In this document: positions 54,442-63,467 of the stretch, piece by piece
How the letters are laid out: every line of letters starts with the position of its first letter
Numbering within the stretch: the first letter of the stretch is position 1
Source: Limnobacter sp.
GTDB taxonomy: Bacteria; Pseudomonadota; Gammaproteobacteria; Burkholderiales; Burkholderiaceae_B
Reading direction: 5' to 3'
Length of the DNA: 64,000 nucleotides
NCBI GenBank assembly: GCA_029866125.1
Contig: JARWZZ010000007.1
Location: 62,001-126,000, forward strand
Program-made: the position numbers and the translations under genes
Notes under the pieces: generated by a model
The model's database searches: none
Told to the model about the DNA's origin: nothing
Seen by the model: only the letters and a program-made list of their open reading frames with translations

Positions 54442-54666
54442 ATGGCAAGCGGTAACATTAATTCACGTGTCCAAAAGCATAGGGATGCCCTTCGCATGGC
54501 GGGTCTGCGACCTGTACAGATATGGGTTCCCGACACGCGCCGCCCCAATTTTGCTGAGGAGTGCCGTCGTCAGTCGCAGCTGGCAGCAAATGCAGACAAG
54601 GCGGACGCTGATTTGCAGCATTTGTTGGGTGACGCGCTGTCAGACATTGAAGGCTGGACTAGTTGA
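54442..54666 (+). CDS. mazE: MazE-family (DUF3018) antitoxin
   Basis: 74 residues. NSRVQKHRDALRMAGLRPVQIWVPDTR is the DUF3018/MazE-type DNA-binding segment and the C-terminal half, ADADLQHLLGDALSDIEGW, would wrap the toxin. ATG 54442 has TGAGG at a good distance. The stop overlaps the toxin start by one base. Confidence 0.87.
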   Translation: MASGNINSRVQKHRDALRMAGLRPVQIWVPDTRRPNFAEECRRQSQLAANADKADADLQHLLGDALSDIEGWTS

Positions 54667-54989
54667 TGCGTGGAAGTTTTGTGACAATTGCCATGCAAGG
54701 TGATTTTGGAAAGCCACGGCCCGCTTTGGTTATTCAAGCTGACTTATTCAACGAACACAGTAGCGTTACTGTTTTACCTGTAACCGGTACGCTTGTAAAC
54801 GCGCCATTGCTTCGCGTAACAGTTCAACCCAATGCTGACAACGGACTGGAAAAGCCTTCACAAGTTATGGTGGATAAGGCAGTAACCGTTAGGCGCGACA
54901 AAGTGGGCCCCTCTTTTGGTTGTATTGACCCCGATGGACTAGTGGAGGTTGAGCGATGTTTGGCGGTGTTTTTGGGAATTGCTAAATAA
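54666..54989 (+). CDS. mazF: MazF/PemK-family endoribonuclease toxin
   Basis: 107 residues. SH3-like barrel with GDFGKPRPALVIQAD near the N-terminus and RVTVQPNADNGLEKPSQVMVDKAV, the family blocks carrying the catalytic Arg and Thr/Ser. Cuts single-stranded RNA to arrest growth unless bound by MazE. Start ATG 54666 is one base overlapped with the antitoxin stop. Confidence 0.9.
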   Translation: MRGSFVTIAMQGDFGKPRPALVIQADLFNEHSSVTVLPVTGTLVNAPLLRVTVQPNADNGLEKPSQVMVDKAVTVRRDKVGPSFGCIDPDGLVEVERCLAVFLGIAK

Positions 54990-54993
54990 GCGG

Positions 54994-55655
54994 TTATTTT
55001 TTGGTGGATGTATCAAAACGGTAAATGTCGTCAGGGTTTATGTCATCCCAGCTGTGGCAAGGGGCTTTGGTGTAGTGGGGTGTTGTCCATTCAATTGCTT
55101 TTACCTTGGTGGGGGCTGTGGCCTTTATAAACAAGGCTGTGCCCATAAAGTCTGGTTCAAAGAAGTACTTCTTCACCGATTCGCTAAAAAGCCCAAACTC
55201 TAAGAAAGGCGAAGGTGGGTTGCTTGAGTGAATAGCACCTACGGCATTTTGGTTAACTGAATTTCTTGTTTGTTTTGGTTATAAATTTTGACAGAGAAGT
55301 TGACTAATTGCTTTCCTTGAACAGTCTGAAAACTGTCACCTTCAATCAGCCCAGATGGCATCAAGACCCCAGTATCGAGAACCACTTCATGTGTCTCAGG
55401 ATTCCCTACGATTGTGATTTTTTGTATATGGGACGTGGACTTTAAGGGGGTTGAAAGTTCAATTGGGGTCCATTCCGTACCTATATCAACTTGCGTTGCT
55501 AACTCACGATGGTATGGCGATTTGAGCCGAAACTCACACATCACTTTTTCAAGGGTTGGATGCACTCCAAGTTCAGGCTTGAGGGCAAGCGCTGATATAT
55601 AAAAAATTGGGAGTAAAAACGCAGTCCAGTAATACTTTTTGATAAGATTCATCAT
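54994..55655 (-). pseudogene. Exported protein with probable -1 frameshift near its 3' end
   Basis: An intact frame, 55239-55655, encodes 138 residues with a signal peptide (TAFLLPIFYISALA) and ends after QLTKMP. A second frame, offset by -1, is open from 55278 to a stop at 54994 and continues as convincing protein (SPFLEFGLFSESVKKYF, then FMGTALFIKATAP), with no good start of its own except GTG 55176. The simplest reading is a single gene of about 220 residues that lost one base between 55240 and 55278. A separate small gene or a sequence error are alternatives. It lies 10 bp downstream of the frameshifted hydrolase. No family recognised. Confidence 0.5.
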
Positions 55656-55665
55656 CTTTTTTGGC

Positions 55666-56324
55666 TTAGTTAGATGCGTGGTTCATTCTAATAATTTTCA
55701 CCAACTTCAGCACTTTTGATTCCAAAATAGTACCTGGTGCAACCGCGTAAGCAGGATGGTTTGTTAATCGAAGGCCCACAGATTCATATGCCCTTGCTAC
55801 CAATTCGCTACAGAAAAAGGATGAGTCATGGCCGACTTCGGTCTTGACCTGATCGTCTTTCCATTTGATGTAAGCGCCTGCAATAGTCCTGTTGAAGTAG
55901 CCTGCACAACCACTTGCACGCCCGATCGAATTGCGCCCTGCATGTCATACGGCTTTCCAAGTTGCTGTTTCAGGAATTCCGCAATACACACACCTTGGCT
56001 ATACGAAAGCTGCTTGTGTCTTAATAGGACAGCGTCTTTCACTAAGTTCAGCGATTCACTTAAGTTGCTCTTCCTGACCCTCTCTCCAACAGCCTCGATG
56101 CATGATTCATTGTCAATCATGACCAAGGCATGGCTAACTGGCGCACAGGTGCCAGATCGAATTGCGCGAGAGGTTATATTTTGCCCACTTGTCACCACGA
56201 TATCGCCGGGGTAATAGTTTGGTGACTTTGAAACAGCTGCAATAGTGAGGTTGGTGGAAGGTTTCATCAAAGGGAGGGATAAAGATCGTATTTGAAATAT
56301 AAGGTATGAGCTGTTTGGTTGCAA
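55666..56324 (-). pseudogene. Permuted NlpC/P60-like (YiiX-type) hydrolase with a frameshift
   Basis: The first frame begins at 56324 (or ATG 56267) and carries the permuted papain-fold opening YPGDIVVTSGQN and the catalytic-His segment APVSHALVMIDN; it then ends at 55797. The second frame, offset by -1, is open from 55944 and contains the catalytic-Cys motif FFCSELVARAYESVG (Cys codon 55810-55812) and stops at 55666. Only by joining the two does the enzyme have both residues, so a lost base lies between 55800 and 55944, most likely near 55905-55940. Members are lipid or peptidoglycan hydrolases. Could be a sequence error. Confidence 0.75.
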
Positions 56325-56478
56325 AAAAACGGTGGGATCTAGCTCGAAAGGGTTAACTTATTTCCCAAGGCTCAATCGATGGAATGTTGTCGTAACCAAT
56401 CTATTTTTTTAGGAAATTACCAGTATATGATTGAGTTCCGAAAGCACTATGAACCACCCCAGGTTTTAAGGAGGAACT

Positions 56479-57261
56479 TTGGAAAGTAGTAATCCAGCGT
56501 TAAATGGCAATAATAAAGCGAGTCGGATTTTTTTAATCCTTAGCGCTCTTATTAAGCATTCCGACAAGGTGGCTTTGAAGGATGCTTGGAAAAGTGCACT
56601 GGGGTTGTCTTCAATCGTGGGGCCGCCAGAAGTAAGTATTTTACAAATTCATCAGGGCATTAGCTGTATATCCAAAGAGCTGGACCTAATTGAGGAAGAA
56701 ATTCAATTGGTTGAGTTCCCTCCTCGCTCCTTATGGGTCGAAGAATTCAAAAAGATTAGATTGGCATTAGCGCAAAATACAAATGGGAGCGTCGCAAACA
56801 TAAAGCACCATCTCGACTTGGGAGTACTTAAGGCGATAGAAAGCGTGGCGGTGTCATCTATTTCCGATTCATTGTCGGCTGATGAGGAGGAAATCAGCAA
56901 TCTTTCGGAGTCGCTGGATATTTTGGAGGGGACATTAAAAAGGTGTAAGTCTATTCCGGCAGCGATCAGGTCAGTTTTTCTGGAAAGAATAAAAGAAATG
57001 CGGACCGCGCTAATATTTCTAAAAATAAGTGGCACTAAAGGTTTGAGCCTTTGCATGGAGGGATTTATGGCGGGCTTTTGTGTCCACACCAAAGACCTCG
57101 ATCAATGCGAACGAACTGAGGTTGAGGAAGTAAAATCAAAAATACTGGACGTGATTAAGAAGGCGGCTGTTGTAACAGCTGCATCTGAGGTGGTAAAGCT
57201 AGGGGTATCTGAGGGTTGGCGATTGCTTAAGGATATCGTTGGAAAATCCGTCAGTGCCTAG
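56479..57261 (+). CDS. Orphan protein, unknown function
   Basis: 260 residues, no signal peptide or clear membrane helix except a hydrophobic stretch near the C-terminus (KKAAVVTAASEVVKLG). Mostly helical with a heptad-like middle (ISNLSESLDILEGTLKRCKS). TTG start at 56479 has AAGGAGG four bases before it, a strong site. I do not recognise a family. Base composition is more AT-rich than its neighbours and it sits in the mazEF/frameshifted-gene island, suggesting horizontal transfer or a stress or defence role; neither is shown. Confidence 0.7.
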   Translation: MESSNPALNGNNKASRIFLILSALIKHSDKVALKDAWKSALGLSSIVGPPEVSILQIHQGISCISKELDLIEEEIQLVEFPPRSLWVEEFKKIRLALAQNTNGSVANIKHHLDLGVLKAIESVAVSSISDSLSADEEEISNLSESLDILEGTLKRCKSIPAAIRSVFLERIKEMRTALIFLKISGTKGLSLCMEGFMAGFCVHTKDLDQCERTEVEEVKSKILDVIKKAAVVTAASEVVKLGVSEGWRLLKDIVGKSVSA

Positions 57262-57343
57262 TTTTAGGCCAGATCACCAAGGCACACCAAGTAGCTAGAT
57301 TGAATCGGCAATATTTCCAAATTAAATGTATAGCCGCCCAACC

Positions 57344-57370
57344 AAAAAACCCGACCTTGTGGGTCGGGTT
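57344..57370 (-). terminator. Intrinsic terminator downstream of glcB
   Basis: On the minus strand AACCCGACC, five-base loop, GGTCGGGTT, then a run of T. Stem positions 57348-57356 and 57362-57370. It lies 52 bp after the glcB stop. Confidence 0.85.
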
Positions 57371-57422
57371 CCAAGTTTATCTTAAGCCGGATGGCGTGGT
57401 AAACCTCCGATTAAGCATCCGA

Positions 57423-59627
57423 TTAAGCCGCCTTCACCTTCAAACGCCATGCATGCAGCAACGGTTCTGTGTAACCAGCAGGTTGCTCTTTGCCTTTGAA
57501 TACCAATTCGCAAGCAGCCTTGAATGCTGCAGACGTTTCAAAGTTTCCAGCCATGGGCTTGTACAAATTGTCACCAGCGTTTTGCTGGTCAACCACTGCA
57601 GCCATGCGCTTCATGGTTTCCATCACTTGGGCTTCGCTGACGATGCCATGGTGAATCCAGTTGGCAATGTGCTGGCTAGAAATACGCAGTGTGGCGCGGT
57701 CTTCCATCAGGCCGATGTTGTTGATGTCAGGCACCTTGGAGCAGCCTACACCTTGGTCAATCCAACGCACCACATAGCCCAAAATACCTTGGGCGTTGTT
57801 GTCCAATTCCTGCTGCTTTTCAGCATCGGACCAGTTGGTGTTGGTGGCCACTGGAATTTGCAGCAAGTTGGCCAAAATGGCTGGGCGCTCTGCATCCGCA
57901 TCCAATTTTTCCATCTCAGCTTGTACTGCAGCCACGCTGACTTGGTGGTAGTGCATGGCGTGCAAAGTTGCAGCAGTTGGGCTAGGCACCCAAGCTGTGT
58001 TTGCGCCAGCCTTGGGGTGTGCAATTTTCTGTTCCAACATGGCCTTCATCAGGTCGGGCATGGCCCACATGCCTTTGCCGATTTGTGCGCGGCCTTTCAA
58101 GCCTGTGGACAAGCCAACCAGCACGTTGTTTTTTTCGTAAGCGGAAATCCATGCGCTGCTTTTCATGTCGGCTTTGCGAATCATCGCGCCTGCCAACATG
58201 GCTGTGTGCATTTCGTCGCCAGTGCGATCCAAAAAGCCGGTGTTGATGAAGGCCACGCGGCTTGCTGCTGCAGCAATGCAGGCCTTCAAGTTGACGGAAG
58301 TGCGACGCTCTTCGTCCATAATGCCCAGCTTCACCGTGCTATCAGGCAGGCCCAGCAGCTTTTCAACATGGCTAAACAATTCGGCAGCAAAACCCACTTC
58401 TTTGGGGCCGTGCATTTTGGGCTTCACAATGTAAACAGAACCTTTGCGGCTGTTGCGAATACCATTCTGGCCGTGGCCTTGCAGGTCATGCAGTGCAATC
58501 GTTGTAGTAATGATTGCGTCCATGATTCCTTCTGGAATCTCTTTGCTGTCAGCGCCCCACAAAATAGCGGGGTTGGTCATCAAGTGGCCCACATTGCGCA
58601 GGAACAACAGTGAGCGGCCGTGCATGACCACAGGCTCACCGTTTGCGCCTGTGTACTTGCGGTCTGCATTCAAACCGCGAGTGAATGTTTTTCCACCTTT
58701 GGACACAGACTCAGTCAATGTGCCTTTCAGGATGCCCAGCCAGTTGCTGTAGGCCACAATTTTGTCTTCAGCATCTACAGCTGCAACTGAGTCTTCCAAA
58801 TCCAAAATGGTAGACAGGGCAGCTTCCAGGACCACATCAGCCACGCCAGCTGCATCAGTTGCGCCAATGGCTGTGCCACGGTTGATAATAATGTCAGCAT
58901 GAATGCCATTGTTAACCAGCAATACAGATGACGGTGCAGCCGCATCGCCTTGGTAACCAACCAACTGCGCTGCGTTGGTCAAACCCACTGTTGAGCCGTT
59001 TTTCAAAGCCACTTGCAGTTTGCCTCCCACGACTGAATAGCCTGCTGCATCTTTGTGCGAGGCACCTGCCAATGGGAAGGACTGGTCCAGGAAGTTGCGC
59101 GCAAATTCAATGACTTTTGCACCACGCACTGGATTGTATGCACCTGCGCGGTCTGCACCACCTTCTTCAGAAATGACATCTGTACCGTACAGCGCGTCGT
59201 ACAGCGAGCCCCAACGCGCATTGGCGGCGTTCAGTGCGTAACGTGCGTTCAAAATGGGCACCACCAACTGGGGGCCAGCTTGCACAGCCAATTCATTGTC
59301 CACGTTGGTTGTGGTGGCCTTGGCGCCAGCGGGTTGCTCAACCAAATAGCCAATTTTTTTCAGGAATTCCTGATACGCAGGCATATCGGTGATGGGGCCG
59401 GGGTTGGCGGTGTGCCAAGCGTCCATTTCCAGCTGAATGCGGTCACGTTCGGCCAGCAGGGCCGCGTTTTTAGGGGCCAGTTCCGCCACAATTGCGTCAA
59501 ATCCCTTCCAATATGCCGCGCTGTCAATGCCAGTGCCGGGCAGCACTTGGTCATTCACAAAATTGTACAAGTCGGTGGATACTTTTAAGCCGTGGATGGA
59601 CGTTCGCTCAGAATTGCGTGCTGTCAT
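57423..59627 (-). CDS. glcB: Malate synthase G
   Basis: 734 residues; condenses glyoxylate and acetyl-CoA to malate. Isoform G length, with catalytic stretches [10 protein letters not shown] and [22 protein letters not shown], and [35 protein letters not shown], in which the general base and acetyl-CoA loops lie. ATG 59627 with GAGG nine bases upstream; the frame extends further but without support. Alone in its transcript, ended by a strong terminator. No aceA or glycolate oxidase gene is near. Confidence 0.96.
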   Translation of the reverse strand: MTARNSERTSIHGLKVSTDLYNFVNDQVLPGTGIDSAAYWKGFDAIVAELAPKNAALLAERDRIQLEMDAWHTANPGPITDMPAYQEFLKKIGYLVEQPAGAKATTTNVDNELAVQAGPQLVVPILNARYALNAANARWGSLYDALYGTDVISEEGGADRAGAYNPVRGAKVIEFARNFLDQSFPLAGASHKDAAGYSVVGGKLQVALKNGSTVGLTNAAQLVGYQGDAAAPSSVLLVNNGIHADIIINRGTAIGATDAAGVADVVLEAALSTILDLEDSVAAVDAEDKIVAYSNWLGILKGTLTESVSKGGKTFTRGLNADRKYTGANGEPVVMHGRSLLFLRNVGHLMTNPAILWGADSKEIPEGIMDAIITTTIALHDLQGHGQNGIRNSRKGSVYIVKPKMHGPKEVGFAAELFSHVEKLLGLPDSTVKLGIMDEERRTSVNLKACIAAAASRVAFINTGFLDRTGDEMHTAMLAGAMIRKADMKSSAWISAYEKNNVLVGLSTGLKGRAQIGKGMWAMPDLMKAMLEQKIAHPKAGANTAWVPSPTAATLHAMHYHQVSVAAVQAEMEKLDADAERPAILANLLQIPVATNTNWSDAEKQQELDNNAQGILGYVVRWIDQGVGCSKVPDINNIGLMEDRATLRISSQHIANWIHHGIVSEAQVMETMKRMAAVVDQQNAGDNLYKPMAGNFETSAAFKAACELVFKGKEQPAGYTEPLLHAWRLKVKAA

Positions 59628-59786
59628 TTTATGGAACCTCAAGCTGGTGTTATGCCGAAACCCTCGATTATAAAGGAAATTTCTAGTCCCTCTGTATTGG
59701 GGTCTACCCATTCATGCATCATCATAGTGGTGGTAAATTGCAGTTTGAGCAAAAACACGGATCCTTCAATAAAGGTAACTTAGTCA

Positions 59787-60221
59787 ATGGAATCTCAGTT
59801 TGCAATCAAGGTATTGTTGATGAGTGCGGCTTGTGCCATGGTTTTCTCCTCCATGATTGGCGTGGGCATGCTGTTCATTATCAAAGGAATTTCAGAGCAG
59901 GGCGCCCCGCCTAAAATCAATCTTCGCCAAATTGGAGCGGCTCATCTAGATTGGATCATGTTGGCCCTCATGTTGGGTTTGGCCGCAGCCTTCATCCATT
60001 TCTTTCAATTGGCAACTGTGCCGCTGTTTGCCATCGCCGCATTGGTGTTTGGTGCATGGGTCAACCCCCTCTCTTATGTGTTTAGGGCGTTTGGCGTCAA
60101 TGCATTTGTGTTTGCAGGCGGGCCCATGCAGCGTATCAGCGCAGCATTGGGGGGAATATCCTCAACCGGTATCATCATTGCTTGGGTCATGTTGATCATT
60201 CCTGCTGCTCGGGCTTTCTAA
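59787..60221 (+). CDS. Small four-helix membrane protein
   Basis: 144 residues, four hydrophobic helices (about 7-30, 55-72, 78-95 and 118-140), with LRQIGAAHLDWIMLALMLG and NPLSYVFRAFG between them. No family certain. It begins a plus-strand group with an AraC regulator two bp downstream and is divergent from glcB. Confidence 0.65.
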   Translation: MESQFAIKVLLMSAACAMVFSSMIGVGMLFIIKGISEQGAPPKINLRQIGAAHLDWIMLALMLGLAAAFIHFFQLATVPLFAIAALVFGAWVNPLSYVFRAFGVNAFVFAGGPMQRISAALGGISSTGIIIAWVMLIIPAARAF

Positions 60222-60222
60222 G

Positions 60223-61224
60223 GTGCTTTTTCCCACCACTTACACCCGTACCCTAGCGCGGGAGCAAGGGCTTGACCACAAAGGGCAGCAGGCTTTGCTG
60301 AAAGGCACCAAATTGTCGCCAGAGGATTTGTTGCAATTGGGTACCGAAATTGATGCTGCCACCCAAGGCATGATTGTGCGCAACGCCCTGGCGCTCAGCC
60401 AAAACCCAGCATTGGGTTTGAAGTGGGGGGCCAACCTGCACCTTGCAGCGCATGGCCCTTTGGGTACTTTGATTGCGTCTTCCCCCTCGCTGGGGCATGC
60501 ATGGAAAGCCACCCGCAAATACCACGACATTCGCGGCGGCTTTGTCAGCATGGATGGGCAGATGGATGGCGAGCATTTCGCAGTCGTGGTACAAGTCCAT
60601 ACCCGGATGGATGAATTCGGGCGCTTTTTTACTGAAGCCGTGTTGGCAACCATGGTCAACCACTTGGGTATGATTATTGGCCGCGCCAGCCCTGCGGTTC
60701 GGGTGGAGTTGGCGTATCCAGCCCCCCCGTATGCCAATGTGTACCCTGATTACCTGAATGCGCCGTGTGTGTTTGATCAGCCTCAAACTCGCATTATTAT
60801 TCCTGCCGGTTTAAGTACTTTGCCGAACCCCATGGCAGACGAAGAAACCTACGAGTTGGCCTTGGTGCGTTGTGAAGAACTGTTGTTGGCACAGCAGCAG
60901 CCCAAAGGTTGGGCAAGCCGGGTGCTGGATTTGTTGCGCCGCAACCCCGGCCAAATTTGGACTTGTGAGCAAGTGGCCCAGCACTTTCATTTGTCGTCCC
61001 GCACCCTGATGCGCAACCTCAGCGATGAGGGCACCACTTATCAAACCCTAAGGGATTCAGAACTGGGCCGCCAAGCCAAACAAAGCCTTGAAAACCCCAA
61101 CAACACGGTGGAATCCGTGGCGCACAGTTTGGGCTATCAAGAGGCTTCCAACTTTCGCAGGGCGTTTAAGCGTTGGTTTGGCATGACGCCACACGAATAC
61201 CTCAGCACACACCGACGCATGTAG
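60223..61224 (+). CDS. AraC-family transcription regulator
   Basis: 333 residues with an N-terminal arabinose-binding-like (PF12625-type) domain (residues 20-205) and C-terminal AraC double HTH (about 235-330), ending FRRAFKRWFGMTPHEYL. These typically activate lipid or aromatic catabolic genes beside them, here the esterase, acyl-CoA dehydrogenase and MaoC-like genes. GTG start 60223, two bp after the previous stop. Confidence 0.88.
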   Translation: MLFPTTYTRTLAREQGLDHKGQQALLKGTKLSPEDLLQLGTEIDAATQGMIVRNALALSQNPALGLKWGANLHLAAHGPLGTLIASSPSLGHAWKATRKYHDIRGGFVSMDGQMDGEHFAVVVQVHTRMDEFGRFFTEAVLATMVNHLGMIIGRASPAVRVELAYPAPPYANVYPDYLNAPCVFDQPQTRIIIPAGLSTLPNPMADEETYELALVRCEELLLAQQQPKGWASRVLDLLRRNPGQIWTCEQVAQHFHLSSRTLMRNLSDEGTTYQTLRDSELGRQAKQSLENPNNTVESVAHSLGYQEASNFRRAFKRWFGMTPHEYLSTHRRM

Positions 61225-61301
61225 CAACTTGGCGCTATTTACCTCCCATATTGTCCGTCCTGGCCCTTGGCGTAAGCCCGCCCGGAACCCACACTGGGTT
61301 C

Positions 61302-62285
61302 ATGAGCCTACATGCACAACTATTCAAATTTTTTCTGTGGATTTGCCAGCGATTCTTAATCAAGGCTGATGACCCTGCGCGCGTTGCCCGTTTAGGTACC
61401 CAAGTCACCGATTTGATGCAGCGCATCAACAAAATGGCCAAGCACAGCAGCCACAGCCATTTCAAAATTCAGCATGTGGAGGTGGAAGTTATTCACAACC
61501 ATCGGCCTGATGCTCAAGCTCAAGAAATGCTGCTTTTTCTGCATGGCGGTGGGTTTTCCTTCGGTTCTCCTGCCAACTACCGCCATTTTTTATCCCGCCT
61601 GTGCCAACGTGCGCAGATCGCTCAAGCTTGGGTGCCCGATTACTGTCTAGTGCCCGAAAAGCCATTCCCAGCAGGCTTAGAAGACGTGGTACTGGTTTGG
61701 AAAGAAATGATTCAGCGCCACGACCCCGCACACATTGTTTTGGGGGGAGATTCCGCCGGCGGAAACCTCAGCCTGGCGCTTTGCATGGCCTGTAAGCAAC
61801 AAGGCCTGCCCATGCCCAAGCGTGTGTATCTCAGCTCCCCTTGGTTAGACATTACCTTGGCGATTGATGACACCCGGCCTGAAATTTCCGACGCATTTTT
61901 AGGCCGTGATGAACTGAAAGCCCGTCAGTGGATCAAGGCCATGTTTGCTGACCCGTACGCCACCACCCATGACCGCAGCAACCCATTGATGTCCCCAGTG
62001 TTGGGCGATCTGCGCGGTTTGCCCCCCATCTACGTACAAGTGGCTGAAGACGAGCTTTTCATGCCAGACAGCTTGTTGCTGATGCGCCGGGCTCGCGAGT
62101 TAAGCCTGGATTGCCATGTGGATGTGTGGAAAGGCATGTTCCATGACTTCCCCATTTTTGTACCCCGAATGAAAGAAGCCAATGCTGCGGTGATTGCGGC
62201 AGCCACCTGGCTTAAAGACGGTGCTGTGCAGCGCCCCACCTACTACCGAGACAATATTCGCCAACTGCACAGTCCATTGAACTAA
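61302..62285 (+). CDS. HSL-family alpha/beta-hydrolase (esterase)
   Basis: 327 residues. Oxyanion motif HGGGFSFGS, nucleophile GGDSAGGN, Asp in AEDELF and His in GMFHDFP, the classic hormone-sensitive lipase layout; prefers short or medium acyl esters. ATG 61302 is used since earlier in-frame starts overlap the AraC gene. Five genes-long lipid cluster continues downstream. Confidence 0.87.
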   Translation: MSLHAQLFKFFLWICQRFLIKADDPARVARLGTQVTDLMQRINKMAKHSSHSHFKIQHVEVEVIHNHRPDAQAQEMLLFLHGGGFSFGSPANYRHFLSRLCQRAQIAQAWVPDYCLVPEKPFPAGLEDVVLVWKEMIQRHDPAHIVLGGDSAGGNLSLALCMACKQQGLPMPKRVYLSSPWLDITLAIDDTRPEISDAFLGRDELKARQWIKAMFADPYATTHDRSNPLMSPVLGDLRGLPPIYVQVAEDELFMPDSLLLMRRARELSLDCHVDVWKGMFHDFPIFVPRMKEANAAVIAAATWLKDGAVQRPTYYRDNIRQLHSPLN

Positions 62286-62322
62286 TTTAATGTCTACCTC
62301 AATATTCACCCAAAGGCCCACC

Positions 62323-63465
62323 ATGTTCACCTCCTACTTCAACGAAACCCATGACGAAGCACGCCGCAACATACGCCGCTTCGTAGATCGACACATCAAG
62401 CCCAATATCAATGAGTGGGAAGAGGCGGGCACCTTCCCTCGTGAGATTTACAATTTGGCAGGCGAGGCTGGCATCCTAGGTATTGGCTATCCTGAGGCCT
62501 TGGGGGGCAATTGTGAGGGTGACGTATTCATGGCCCTTGTGGCCACGGAGGAGTTGTTGGGTGCAGGTTCGGGCGGGTTGTTTTCCAGCTTGATGTCGCA
62601 TGGAATTGCTTTGCCCCCCATCGCCAAATGGGGCAGTGCAGAGATGAAACAGCGAATCGTACCCTCTGTGCTGCGTGGCGAAAAAATCATTGCACTTGCA
62701 GTCACAGAACCCGGCGGTGGCTCAGATGTAGCCAACCTTAAAACCAAAGCCGTGGATTGTGGCGACCACTACAAAGTCAGTGGCTCTAAAACTTACATCA
62801 CCTCGGGTATTCGTGCGGACTATTACACGGTTGCAGTGCGTACAGGCGGCGAAGGCTATGGCGGCGTGAGCATGCTGTTGCTGGAAAAGGGAATGCCCGG
62901 CTTTACCACCGGTCAGCCTTTGAAAAAAATGGGCTGGTGGTGTAGCGACACTGCGGAATTGTTTTTCGACAATGTGGTGGTGCCCAAGTCCAATTTGATT
63001 GGTATGGAAAACGCAGGGTTTTTGATGATCATGAACAACTTCGAATCCGAACGCTTGGGGCTGGCTTGCTATGCCAACACCTTGTCCGAATTGGCGTTTA
63101 ACGAAGCCCTAAATTACGCTAAAAACCGCGTCACTTTTGGCAAACCGCTCAGCAAACATCAGGTGATTCGCCACAAACTGTCAGACATGGCCACACGCCT
63201 TGAAGCCAGCCGAGAATTCACTTACCGCGTGGGTGCCAAAATGCAAGCGGGTATTCCAGCATTGAAGGAAGTGTCCATGGCCAAAAATTTTGCAACAGAA
63301 ACCTCCGACTTCATTACCTATGAAGCCGTTCAAATTTTTGGTGGGATGGGTTATATGCGCGAATCTCTGGTAGAAAGGTTGTATAGGGACAACCGCATTG
63401 CCTCCATTGGCGGTGGTACCTACGAAATCATGAACGAAATCATCAGTAAACAAATAGGCTTATAA
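62323..63465 (+). CDS. Acyl-CoA dehydrogenase
   Basis: 380 residues, FAD-dependent first step of beta-oxidation. Motifs AVTEPGGGSDVANLKTKA and the C-terminal QIFGGMGYMRE are present; the catalytic Glu should lie in the segment YRDNRIASIGGGTYEI. AAAGG lies a few bases upstream of ATG 62323; the ATG at 62290 has no good site. Operon position supports fatty acyl degradation. Confidence 0.93.
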   Translation: MFTSYFNETHDEARRNIRRFVDRHIKPNINEWEEAGTFPREIYNLAGEAGILGIGYPEALGGNCEGDVFMALVATEELLGAGSGGLFSSLMSHGIALPPIAKWGSAEMKQRIVPSVLRGEKIIALAVTEPGGGSDVANLKTKAVDCGDHYKVSGSKTYITSGIRADYYTVAVRTGGEGYGGVSMLLLEKGMPGFTTGQPLKKMGWWCSDTAELFFDNVVVPKSNLIGMENAGFLMIMNNFESERLGLACYANTLSELAFNEALNYAKNRVTFGKPLSKHQVIRHKLSDMATRLEASREFTYRVGAKMQAGIPALKEVSMAKNFATETSDFITYEAVQIFGGMGYMRESLVERLYRDNRIASIGGGTYEIMNEIISKQIGL

Positions 63466-63467
63466 GC

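Noticed and set aside
54949..55203. Plus-strand 84-codon open frame after mazF
   Set aside because: It overlaps a minus-strand frame with far more protein-like content and has no ribosome-binding site.
57300..58613. Plus-strand 437-codon open frame
   Set aside because: It lies opposite malate synthase G, is rich in Cys/His/Gln with no domain, and is a mirror of a well conserved gene.
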